A DNA stretch of 64,000 nt, from positions 107,675,277 through 107,739,276 of the forward strand of contig NC_134278.1 of the NCBI RefSeq assembly GCF_949628215.1. Direction: 5' to 3'. Under the pieces are notes generated by a model. That model saw only the letters and a program-made list of their open reading frames with translations, made no database searches and was not told the DNA's origin. Position numbers and translations under genes: made by a program. Below are positions 1 through 12,567 of this stretch, one piece after another (position 1 is the stretch's first letter; every line of letters begins with the position of its first letter). The DNA is from Phalacrocorax aristotelis. Its lineage: Eukaryota; Chordata; Aves; Suliformes; Phalacrocoracidae.

Positions 1-3000
1 AGCAACCAGATGAACTCTAATCTGGATCTGTCACGTGAGGAAGATGGTAGCTCCTTGTCAGAGAAAGGAAGGAGCTGCAGCTGTTGGAGACCTGCTGCCT
101 AAAAGGTCATGGGAGAAGAGCGAAAGCATTTTTAAGCAGCATCCCACTCTTCCTGGGAGAGTCCTTGGAGCCTGGGCTGTAGCTTTTGCTGGATAAAATG
201 CACTCTCTGTTTAACTTTGAGGATTTTTGCCCTCCTTACTCTACCATTCCTTAGAGAATCTATCTCATGCTGAGTGGGTTTGCATAGTTAATTACTAACT
301 GTACATAATTTCAAAAAAAGTGCTTTGAAATAATTTCCTTTTATTTTGTGGGAAAAAAAAAACTTCCCCCCAATTACAGCATTTCCTTTACTAACATATT
401 TTGCATGAGATTGTTGTTTTATGGGAAATTACACAGCTCATTAGCTTCTGGAATAATTGGTATCCAACAGTGTAATCAAATCACAGGCTATAAATCTGGT
501 ACAAAAGGTACAAAATCTTCATTGAGCCTGTCTCCCAAAACATCCAATTTTTGGATGCATCTTGGCAAAATCTAATTTGCCTGCTTTGCTTGAAACGTTT
601 ACCCGTGAGAATGAGCTATTCCTATGGGTAGCAGAGTATTAAATGTTTTTCAACATACTGTATTAATATCATATAAACACATTGACCTTCTAAAGATTAT
701 TCTCAAAAGGGACTAATGAAGAGACACACAACAATAACATTTATAAATAGAAAGACTGAATGGAGACAGGTAATTGAACAAGAATACCAGTTTTTGAACC
801 TGCAACTTGGTACAACATTTTTAGAATATACTCATGTATATTTTCCTGTCTTCCAGGAACTGTAAAACATCACTAATCCCATTCTGTTTTTTCTACCCAT
901 CTAGATTTATACTGCATTCCTCAGTGTGGTAGCTTAGCCTTATTAATTAAAATCATTATATCTACTCAGATATACCATCATTAGGTGATAGATGGCCTAT
1001 AAAAACAAAATTCAGTAAGATGAATTTGTAGCTACATGTTGAACAGTCTGATACTTATGAGATATTATGAATTTATTTCCACTGCCTGTGCTGGTGGTGC
1101 ACATCAGCTAAAGAGCTGCCAATAAGCTGACATTTAAATTTATATACGGTGGGGAGAAGGAGACATATAAATATATATACACATTGAGGGACATAAATAT
1201 GACATAAAATTCAGATTATGTTCTTTGAAGAAAACTGTTCAGAGGAGACTGTGGGCTCCTTGGAGGGTGAAGTAGAGGGCCTAGTGAAAGGGGTCAAGCT
1301 TAGGCTTGAAAACCAGTATTTTGGTTAAATAAGTATTAAGGAAAAGCATGGATTAATCATATATATGCATATGTATGAACACATATGCGTGTACACCTTT
1401 AGATCAAAATATATCTTGACTTCCTTGCACTGAAGGCAGAAGACCCAGCCAGGCAGGTAACATTGGCCAGACTTGTATTAATGCCCCAAGTGCCTGCCAA
1501 GTGAAAATCTGCCGTATCTCCAAGAGTGTAAACTCGGGTGCTCCAATTTCTGCCTCCCTCAGTCTCCTTGCCAGAAAGGACACACTGCTCAAAGTCCCTC
1601 TTTTGTGGTGTTAGAGCTGAGACCCTCTGAGGAAGCATCCATAGATATATCATTTCTATTCTTCCCACATGTTTTAAAATCCACACTTCAAACCCTCATG
1701 CATTATCGATTTCTGTCCATCATTCACAACCCAGGGAAACAAAGGACTATGAATAATGGTCATGTAAAAAGCAGTAGGCAAATGTAACCTACAGCAATGC
1801 TGGGTGGGGAGCAGCATCTCTGACTGGGCTTGGCTTGTGTTTTATATGGGCTGCTATTAATACTCAACAAGAGTCTCTATTCCTTTGCCATATGATAAGC
1901 ATCATGTTCGGTACAGAGTTCCAAGATTTGGATCTGTCATTGAAACCGCTGAAACAATACATACGTGACCAGATCTGAACCATCTGAACTGTTAGAAATA
2001 CAACTGATCTGCAAAATCTACTATGGAACCAGGTGCTGCTGCCGTGACAGCAGCATTTACAGGCTCTGCAGAGGAAAAAGGTCACACTGGGCCAGGGTGG
2101 TTTTCAGTACTCAGCTTTCCTTTGGTGATATTGTTAGACATGCAGAATTTTTAAACAGGGTTTATGGCAACAGGCAAATCAACTGCATTGCAATGATATG
2201 TATAACAAGGGAACTAAGGAAAGACTAAAAATATAAACCCTAATCTAAAGCATCTGACGTTTTCTGGACAGTAGTTTGGTATTACCCACATGTATACTCA
2301 TAGAGCTGTCTATGCAAATAAAAAACATCCATCGTACTGAAACGAGTTTAATTGTGAAAGTTTTGCTTTTTCAGTCAAGCTTTCGTTTCAGCTATTCCTG
2401 ATTTCAAACTACTTAGCCTCTCCTTTTAAATTACATGCTGCTGCACGTCCACCATGCTAAAGCTGTTGGAATCAGGAATGCAAAAGAACACAAACCTGAT
2501 TCCTAAAGATGGAGATGAAAATCTTTAAACCCTTATGTTTCTAATGGAATTAACTCCTTAATCATTGCAATATTTTTAATTTGTGAATTTATTAAAACAG
2601 TGAGGATTAATGAGTACAGCGGTGCATGTATTGTCAGATCCTGAGGACACTTGAGACTTACGACCACCTCAGCCCATAGTGCAGCTTGGACAGACTGCTT
2701 CTATAAGCCTTAGCATCTCTGTTTGGTAATGCCGAAACACTGACCTTCCTGAGGTGAGCACTGGGATTTAGTAACCCATGCACAAAAGCCCACCAACCTA
2801 GAAGAAGCCAATGTCAAGATTATCTTCACACATAATAATTTCTTGTTCGCGCTAACATGTTGCTCTACACAGGGTCTCAGCTGGCCATGCCTGTGCTGTT
2901 AAGAGGTTTGGGGTCAAACTGCCAGACAGGAGCATGGCGTACGCCAGCTAGAGTCTCTATGGCTCAGGGCTGCCCTTCCATGGCTGGGCTGCCCAGGCAA

Positions 3001-6000
3001 ACATCAGCCAGAATCCCCCAAATAGCCAGAGAAAAGCCAGCAGTGAGGCAGTGCAGGCAAGCCAGGAGCCAAGCTCGGTCCCCAGCCCTTTTCCTCCGGC
3101 AATGCAGGTGCCCTCAGATATGCCCTTGCCAAATAGGGCATGGGCCACAGGGCAAGGCTGTCCTTCCCCAACCACCCTAATGTTTTGCTCCTATGTGGGA
3201 AGACATCTGCATGTGTTAGAAAGCTTCACTGCAACCTGAAATAGTCTCCAAAGGCTACCCATGGTTTAAAATTTGGCAGAAATGTCATGCTGGCTTTCTG
3301 TAACATGTGAGTAATAAAAGTAGACAATTCCAGGCTGTTTACTTAAAATTTTTCAGTTGCACTCTTAATATTGATACAACCCACATTTAGCTGTGGCCCT
3401 GCTCATCTGATACCTTTAAAGGCTTGAGTTAATCCATGGAAAACCTTAAAGACACTTGCGCTTGGCTGAAATCTGTATTCCGGTGATAGAAAAGTGCATT
3501 AATGGTACCTTCATCCTTTAAACAAATGATAATTACAACTCAAACATTCTCTTTTAAAATAGCTATATCACTTCCATATCTACTTTTTTTTGAATTTAAG
3601 ATACTGCTGAAGAGTCCCTCTAGAAATTCTAGGTTAAAAAACCCCTTGCCATAAAGTCAAGAATATGATAAAAGCAGCTTTAAACAGCTCTGTTGTGCTT
3701 GCAAGTAATTTGTAGTGCTGGTTTGGCGAGCGACATTAGTGCCCAGGATCCTGACGCAGGTGGCATGGGAGTGCCCATCCCCAGAGCAACTGCAGAGAGC
3801 AGCGTGTCACCTGTGAGGGAGGACAGCCTCAGCATGGAGGTGACAGTGGCCACAGTGCCCTGTAAAAGAGAGGAGTGAAATATTGTTTGCTTGCTCCCCT
3901 CCCAAGTCTGGAAGGTCTTACTCAAGATTTCCAAGCTTGTCAAAGAACCCATCAAAGGCCATTTTTTTTTTAATGTGAACAAATTGTATAAGGAGAGAGA
4001 ATAATCTTTATATATAAATATATAGAGACACACACACCACATAATATTATTTTTAGAAAAAACAAATATACAGGTCTTCAGAATTATGTTGTTCTTTTCA
4101 GAATTATGTTTTCTGAATTTTTTGCAAGTGTGACCTATTTGGAGCACACCTTTTCTCCAGGGACCCTCATCATTACTGTCTGCCAGGAGCTTGCTATGTT
4201 TAGTGCTGTAGAGGAAATAGGAACCAGCTGTAATTAACAGATCTGACTTTATACACCCACTGCAGAGTCCTTAAGGAGCTGGGATTTACTAGTGTTTAAA
4301 GACAAGTGGTTGTGCCCTGGTTAGTTAGTGTAAGTACTTAAAGCAATGCCTGATTTTTAACTTTTTTTTTTTTTCTCCCTTAAAGAACTGAGCCGCTGAA
4401 AGTAAGAGTTTATATAAATTAATTTTTTTGTTTTTTAAATTTCATAATAATGAAGGGTCTTAATTATAACTAGTACTTTTAGAAAAGTATAGCTTTACAT
4501 AAAACCATATGATGCTTCTGAACCTTTGTGGGTACCTTTGATTCTATTGGTAGTCTTCACCTGCTATTTAAGAAATATGGAGTGGTAAAGGATTAAGCAA
4601 TTAAGTTATGTGAAATTCTTTTGATAACTGATGACTTTGCAGTATATGACATTTCTTACAAAATAAGGGTAAGCTGGTACTTATGGAGTGATGCAGGAGA
4701 CCACAGTCTCATAAATATACACAACTTTCTTCTTCTGAGGACCTGGGGGAATGTATTTACTGGGTGCTGATACAGGAAGTGCTGGAGAGTCCACAATAGA
4801 GAGCAGCAACGTTTCTATCTTAATTTTTCAGTCAGTCCTAAAAATTCAAACTTAGCTTATTATTGTGAAGTCTTGCTCTAGCATTCTGCCTCTGAGGTAT
4901 CATATTTGCTAAGCCATCTCTCTTTTTCTTTTTCTTTTTCTTTTTTTTTTGTCCAGTTTTTCTTTAATATTCAAGGAAGCTTATTTTAACACTGCTTTTT
5001 TTTTTCATTTTGTGAAAGTGTAACTGAAGTAGGATGGACACAGATTTCCATTCTCAAAAGCATTTCTTTCACACAGCACAGCAATTTGAGGCAAAATCTT
5101 GGTTTTGTAATGGAAATACGGTTACTACCCCAAGCAGGGTTGCAGGGTATGGCTATCCTGATAGGCTCCAGGGTAAGTGGATTTTTAATATTCACTCTAA
5201 TCAGTTCCTATGAACAGTTAAACAGAACTCAAGGTAGCTTTAAACTAGTGTGAAGTGTAATTTTTGCTGTGAAGCCGCCTTCTGAATGAGAGCCTATTTC
5301 CTTCAGGACAGAAAGGGGAAGACTTCAATCTGCTTTCCCCTTGGACTCTTTATTTGTAACATAACTATTTTAATTAACTTTTAACTTTATTTATTTAGAG
5401 CTAGCCACTGTAACTTAATATAGCCTGGTTTTATTGCTACTGCTAAACTTCTGCCCGATAATAACTGGACAGGTGGTTAGTCACCATTTTATGAGCAGTT
5501 AAACCATTTAGCACATCACCGCTAGTTTTGCATTAGCACCAACCCTGGGATTCATTACATGGTTCAGCAGTACAAAAACCTAATGCATTATACCCCAGCA
5601 GGGTTCACCTCTGGCTGAATTCTGTCTGATTTTTACTCTTGCTATGGATGCAAAATTCAACAGTCTTGCAAGAAGCAAGGTTACACTAGACAGCTTGTCT
5701 TTGGACCACCTGTGTACACTTGCAATGAATCCAGTTAGTGAAAAGTGCTGAGCTAACACCAACTCAGAGTCCTCCATCCACCCCATGAAGGTGCAGATGC
5801 AGCCTGGGGGTCTGATGTGCAGCCAGCCCTTGCTCGGAGGGTATTTCCCATCCCAGACTAGTTTAGGAGAGGAGAAAGAGGAGAAAAAAAAAAGAGAGAG
5901 AGACAAGAAATGTTCATGTTCTCTTAATCGTTCGCCCCCACACACGCCAATGAAGCTTCCAGCAGTTACTGCTAACCCCTGAGATGGTGTTTGTCATGTA

Positions 6001-9000
6001 GATACGCAGCCATTAGAAATATGAGAACCATCTGGTTCCTTTCTCCTCAGAGAGCAAACAGCTATCTGCCAAGGTGGGCTAGAGTCAGATGGATTATTTC
6101 AAGATAAAAGGCTTGTTTTCTTTCTGTAGTTTCTCTCAGCCACCCGAAATAACTGCATCTATTTGTTTTTTTTCCCCTGCTGTTACTAAGTGTAGCTATA
6201 TGAGGGTCCCCCTTTTAGACCTTTTTTCTATCCATTTGCCCTTTGTGCCCCCTCCCTCCCTTCTTTCACCATTTCCATTTAATTCCAGCCTAGTTCAGTA
6301 TTTTTCTCTGAGTAAAGCAGTGAAATAGTTGTGTAGTCAAATATATAGTAAAGATTAACCTTGATCTTTGTACTGAATTTTAAAGAATATTTCATATATT
6401 TCTTTAAGAATGGTTGGGATTTTCAATGAGAGCGCTATATGTCCAAGGGAAAGAAAAAAAAAAAAAAAAGGCATAATTCTGAAAGATTGCTCTTTTCTCA
6501 TAGACTTCTACAACAAATAAAGAGGAGTATTCTAGGAAATGAGACAACGGTCCAGGACAGTCCAGTTTTTAAAGATGACCATATGGATAACCATACATGC
6601 AAATGTTGCCTGAGAAATCGTTTTGACTTAATTTTTTCCACTGGGAAGTTTTGAAAGTCACAAAATCCCCTTTGAGATGTTGGGGCTGAACCCACCCCTC
6701 CCAAGGCTCCTTTGGTCCCTGCTGCTGTGCTCCTCCTTCTCCTGGCAGCCTGATTTTGGGAGGTTCGCAGCCAAGGGCACAGGGAGGGCTGTGAGACAGC
6801 AGCAACATCCCCTGGCACCCCACTCTTTGGGGAAACTGCAAACTTTGTGATGCCAAACTTCCAAGAAATTTGTAAAAAAGATAATTCTTTCTTGCAAGCA
6901 GAGAAACAACAGTTTACAATTTGGAAATATATGTATTGATGTTTGATTTCTTGCTGCTCAAACATACTTTGGGGCTTCATTTAGCCTGAGCTCAACTGCT
7001 GGTTGTTTATATAGGCTACTGGCTGTTTACATTAGGTCAATACACAGGATGGGCTGTTTATACCAGACCAGCAGCAAATTCCACAGCACAGTCTGTGTCT
7101 ACCACTGCTGCTCTTTAATATCTGCAGAGCTGGAAAGAAATAAAAAATTGGCTCTGGAAATAAACAAGCAACAAATCCTTCTATGCAAAGAGTATTCCCT
7201 CTTGCCTGAGAAGTGACTGGCACCACAACTTTTTAATGGTCTGTTCAAAAATACACAGGATGGGGAATTAGCCCAGCACAACAGGAATGGCGAAAGATGG
7301 GGAAGAGCTGAGAAGAAAGTGAATGGTCCAAGTTGATGTTTGTCTCCATCTACAGGGGACACGGAAGAGCCATTTGTAAGCACTTGGTCTCTAGTTCAGC
7401 TGCAAATACAGGTTTGCAGTGCACTTAGCTTGCGGTGTAGCTGGTTCTAGCTCCACAAATGCAGAGGCTCCTACGTTTAATTTAATTCAAGTGATTCTTT
7501 TCTAAGTGACTTCATGGGTTGCTCTGACAGAGTTCAGGTCTCCTGCCCTGGATGAACAATGCTGTTTGTATCCTTCATGACTTTGATAAACATTTGCAAT
7601 GCTCCTAAAAAGCTGTTTAGGCACAGATCAGTGGGTTCCCATAAGGCTGGGGGAGAAGGTGGGTGTTTGTCCTGCTGCTCTCAGCAACCCCCTGCCAATC
7701 TGAGCTGCCAGGGCCCATCCCTATGGGATTCATCCCAAAAAGAAGGATGTCTTGGGCCCCAGCTCCCAGTCCCCCTCCCCCCAGCCACCACGGCGTTCCT
7801 CCTTTGCTCCTGCACTTTCCTAGGAAGGGTGCTGCCAGCTGGAGGGAAGACAAGGGAAAAAGCCTGTCTTTAACTTGCTTATCTTGCTGGTCCCAGCAAA
7901 CATGTCAAGAAAGGTGCTGACTGTCCCAATGCTGCTGCAGACCTTAGCCCTGTGCTGGGTGATTGTGGATCCTGGGAGATCAGAAATATCTCATTGTTTC
8001 TGGAAAATGCAAGCTTGATGTCTAAACCTTCAGATCTGTATAGTTTTTTTGTACACCTCAGCAATTTTGTTTGCATTTGAGATTTAACTCCAAATGCATT
8101 TTGACTTTCTTTCGATTCTGGGCTTGCAGCTGCCTGTGTGCTTTCCCAGCTGTGACCCTAGGGAGGAGTGCAATGAGAAAGGGCATAAGGTTGAGCAATA
8201 CTCATCCAGAAGGGGATTATTTCACCTACTGCTAGTCAGCTAAGCAAGCTGAAGCTAGTCAGCTCTGCACCCTTAACAGCTGATGCAGAGGCATCTCCTG
8301 AGGGTGATTCTTCCAACTAGACACAGAAATGGGCAAAAAGCATCTGAGCAGTGTCTCATCCCACCTCATCTATGGAATATTGATTATAGAGGAAGCCTAG
8401 ATGAGTAGCTTACATTAGATATCCGACTTCTCAGTGACTAAGGCAAAGGCAGAGGAATCCCATCCCACCTCTCCCAGTCCTTTGGAAGTGCCCACGTGCC
8501 TGCGTGTACCAGCCTCACTGGGTCTACCAAGTAAGGCAGTAGCAAATGAGTTTTGTGATGATGCATGCAGAATTTGCAAGTCCTTCTCATTAATAAGGTC
8601 CATCAAGTACTTCATGTGCCCAATCCGGTCACCACGGGAGGGTCATCTGGAAACTCCCCAGCCAAGCTCCCTTATCTGACAGATCTAATTCCCCTGTGCC
8701 TCCTGTCCTGTGTTTGGGTTTTTTTTTCACTTTCAGATGTTAATTTCTATACCTGTGTCATGCAGGATCAAACATGAGTTACAATGTTAATGGTAGATTT
8801 TATTAATAAATAAATTGCTCCAGGAGGTTGCAACTGGTTTAGCATAGCTCACTATTTCTATCAGGAACTGGAAGCCCATTGGGGCTCCCCATACTTGTCT
8901 TCAAGCTGAGACGTGATTTAATGAACTGCCTCCTCTAAGGGTTGACTTACGCTTAGCTCTGAACAAGAAATTACTGTGATCCTCGTTTTTGTTTTCCCTG

Positions 9001-12000
9001 CAATAATATCATTGGGGTGAATTTAATACAGTGTCAAGGTTTTAACTGGGTTTTATGTTTCATGTGAGCCTTTCTCCAGTGCCCCGTTGTTGTAGTGCTG
9101 GGTTGCAAGGCACCTCATTTGGCAAGTCTCTTCAAGTGCAGTATTTTTTTCTTTACCTGCTCTTCTTTTGGCCATGGCTAGTAGTCTGAAAACTCACCAT
9201 CTTGTGCCTTTGAAATCTTCCAGTTCAATGATAAAAGAAAACTGTTCATGAAATACGCAACGTTGGACACATTCCTGACAGTTGCACAAGAAGGAACTGA
9301 AACTTGCAGAGAAACAGAAGCTCTTGAATTTTGGCAGCATTCAGTAAACTGTCTCCCATTAATAAATAACTGACATAATTTTCAACTTTTTACTCCTTTA
9401 CAGATGCCTCTAACTTGGCAGCTGGCCTCATCCCAGCCAAGACAGGAGTAAAAACTCCCAATGATTTCAGCTGGCCAAAGGGTTGAGGTCTGAGGCTGGA
9501 TAGCTGGATGCTGCAGCACTCAGGGAGGAGCAGGGAGCAGTGGCCACTCAGAGAAGCCTCCGTGAGTAAAAAGGTTCACTCTGATCTTTAAAAAGTTTTT
9601 CTCTGCTTTTTAATCTCTGGCATGGATGCACTCTGTGGGAATCTGCTTCCAGCACTGCTTCGCTGACTCCCTTTGCTCATATTTCATGCTAAGGAAAACA
9701 AGCTGTGTGGTACGTGGCAGCTGTATGGGTCAGGTTTGGGGAGGTGAAGAGTGTGCATCCATGCAAATCAAACTTGCCAGAGGGGATAAGGCAGTTGCAC
9801 CTTTCTTTTCTTCTCCCCTAAATCAGCCCCCCACATCCCAGACATAGGCAGGCTCACAGATTAGGGAGTGATGCTGTTGTGCAGCTGCCAGTACTGCATT
9901 TGCACTGGGGCTGCATCATTTCTCAGCCCCTGCTGACTTCAGGGATGAAGAAATGTTCTCCTTGCACCTTAGATACATATAGCTGGTGTGGAGCGGCACA
10001 GGCACACAGGAAAACAGAAGACTAAAAATCTCACTCCACTATTTAAGCGTCGAGTGATTTGGTGGCTTGCTGTTCACGGTATATTTTTGCTCCAGTGGCT
10101 GAAGGCAGGTAGGAGCAGCCCACAGGCTCCAGGAAGGTGCCTGCTTTCCTCTGAAACTCAGAGCCCATCCCAGCAATGTGGTGCTTACTGGTATCAACCT
10201 CAGGGGATCGCTTCTGTGCTGTGCAGGATTGGGCCTGCAGCTTATGCGCTGGCCTATTGGTTCAGTGTAAATTTGGAGCAACTCAGGATTTGAAGCACTG
10301 TAAGCTGAAGCAGAAATCTGCCCTTAGCAAACGCGCTACTGTTTGATAGGGCTCTGCGCCTGCTTGTTTAATGTAACAACTGCACCAGTTTTCTAACAAC
10401 AACTTTAAATGCCATTCATCAATAAATCCATTGGGCTGCTTGGCTTGTATTACATGCCACTGATTAACTACCATTAAATTAGCAGTTAGTGTAATCAGAT
10501 ATAAACATTCCTTTGTGGCTAAGCTGTTAAACTTTTTTTCCTTTTTACAATTGCGTGTAACACATGTCGGCACGAGACAGGCTCAGTAATTTCACATTAC
10601 TGCAGCTAAATTATGTTTGTGGGCTCCAGAAACGCTTCTGGTGCTACCAGGCTCGTAAACACCTACCTGGCAGGGAAAAGCTACAACTTCTGCCCCAGAG
10701 CATTCAGGTTTTAACAGGATTCAGCGTAGTACAGTGAGTGAATTTATTACATAAATGTGTGCATAGGCTATGGACAAGCGATTGATAGGAGGAGTTCAGA
10801 ATTTGATTTGCTGCCATTTGCTGCTTATTTTTCACCCTGGGTCACGTTATTAATTGGTGTAAGTTAGCACCAGACTCGTTACACGGGGACATGAAAGAAA
10901 GGTAGGTGTTTGCAGTTTAAAAGGAGAGGGATGTGACTCTGTGTGGCTTTCAGCTCTGGGAATTCCAGAACATTGCAGTCAAAAGTGGATTTAGATTTTT
11001 CAAAAGGAGACTGATAGGTATTGATTTGCAGAGTAGAATTAACTATTTATTTTATATGTAGTTCTGCATCCTCTCCATTGCTAGGCATTTTTGTAACTTT
11101 TTTAAAGACAGAAATGAAATGCACAGCTGCAGTAATACTCATAAGTCATTTTCTTATATGCCTGTGCAATACAGCGCACAATAAAATTACTACTTGAAGT
11201 TGCTATCTCAGTGCCAATGTTGAACCAAAAAAAGCTATGGAACAGAATTTTCAAAATGTTAGGGTGGTGTTCTGGTTTTTTTGGTCTGTATTAAATCTGA
11301 TGATGTTTTTATCACGTAGATGTCATTATATTGGGTTTTAGATGCCTATATGCTTTAGATCATGCTTGCACATAATTACAGGTGAAAATTTGCACCAACA
11401 GATGTTGGTGTAAATAACTTGTGAGCTAGAAGTTGGAATACTAGATTAGCTGTTTTAAAAACTCACTTTTGCCTCTTTCAAAAAACCATAACATCCAACA
11501 CACGTAATTCAAGTTGTTGGGTTTTGCTACGGTTTGGGGTTTTTTTTTCATTTTAGTTTTACTGTTTGGAAATACTATATGGATTGTTACACTTTGATAA
11601 TATGTTGTCATTTGCTCTCATGGAAAACTGTAGTTTCTCCAGCTATGTACAGATGGCTTTCCTGAGCTGTCAGCCCTGAAATGGGAATGCAGGAGAATTC
11701 AGCTTAGCTGCATGTGTTGTCTTACATTATGTTTGATGATTTGAAAAACATATGATACAAATGACTTGGGTTTCCAAAACCTAATAGTGGGCCACTCTCC
11801 AAATGTATTCTCCCTCACTCTATGAGAAAGGGGAATTTATAGGGCTGCTTTTAATATTTTCTTCAGGGGTGTAAACCTGTAGAAACTGGACTACTATGTT
11901 GACTCCCTCAATTAACTTTAATCTAATATCCTGCCTATTTAAATTAGTGTAAACATTGGTGTATAGGGTTAAGGGAAAGAGCTGAACTGAAAAAGATTTA

Positions 12001-12496
12001 TTTAAGGATTAGTGTAGTAGCTAAATTAGAATTAAATCCAGGAAGTAAACACCCCAGCAATGCGAGTTGTGGGAAACAAGAGACCACAGCAAAGACCAGC
12101 GGTTTGAAACAATAATGTGCCACCATGGGAAGAGAAAGGAAGAAGGGGAGAAACAAGTAAATCAAGCATTACTGTACAAATAAGACTCTAAGCCTATTAT
12201 TGCCACACAGGTTGTGAGGAAACTCCCAATTAAATGCAATGGAAAGAAACTTTTATTCTTTTTATCTTTCTTCTTGATTTGCTCGGTTGAATTACATTGT
12301 GCAGCAAAACACACACAGTAATTAGAATAAAAGGATAAATTTGTAGATGAATCCCTGAAGGTACAGAAATTATAAAATTTGCTGGCATCAGATTTGCTAC
12401 AACATCTAGTGAGGGTTTCTTAGAGCCTTTGGACACCAAAACAAGCAAAAAAAAGCAGCTTTGCTCTCTGTTAGGCAGCACTAGGAACGAAATTGA
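1..12496. other. Intergenic, AT-rich; no gene seen
   Basis: Short open frames here lack domains, splice context or family resemblance. Simple sequence includes a (CTTTTT)n-like pyrimidine tract at ~4919-4951, an A16 run at ~6455 and a TA/CA-rich patch near 1160. A decayed GGCTGTTTATA-like repetition lies at 6999-7067. Nothing else is supportable. Confidence 0.75.
4919..4951 (+). repeat. (CTTTTT)n pyrimidine tract
   Basis: About four CTTTTT units run into a T10 run. Confidence 0.85.
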
Positions 12497-12520
12497 CTTT
12501 CATGCATAAATGCATGAAAG
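12497..12520. promoter_or_regulatory. Perfect 11-bp palindrome, POU MORE+2-type site
   Basis: CTTTCATGCAT, AA, ATGCATGAAAG: arms of 11 bp with no mismatch and a 2-base spacer. Its centre is ATGCAT-AA-ATGCAT (12502-12515), the arrangement described for OCT-type homodimer sites (MORE with a 2-bp spacer). Confidence 0.5.
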
Positions 12521-12567
12521 GTGGTTGGTTTGGGTTTGGGTTTGGTTCCCCCCCGCCCCCCCCCGCC
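12521..12567 (+). repeat. (GGGTTT)n plus C-run module
   Basis: GGTTTGGGTTTGGGTTTGG is followed by runs of 7 and 9 C separated by G. The same layout in reverse orientation occurs at 19208-19243. Confidence 0.85.

Noticed and set aside
3680-4147. 155-codon minus-strand frame
   Set aside because: Low-complexity stretches from AT-rich DNA and no family resemblance.
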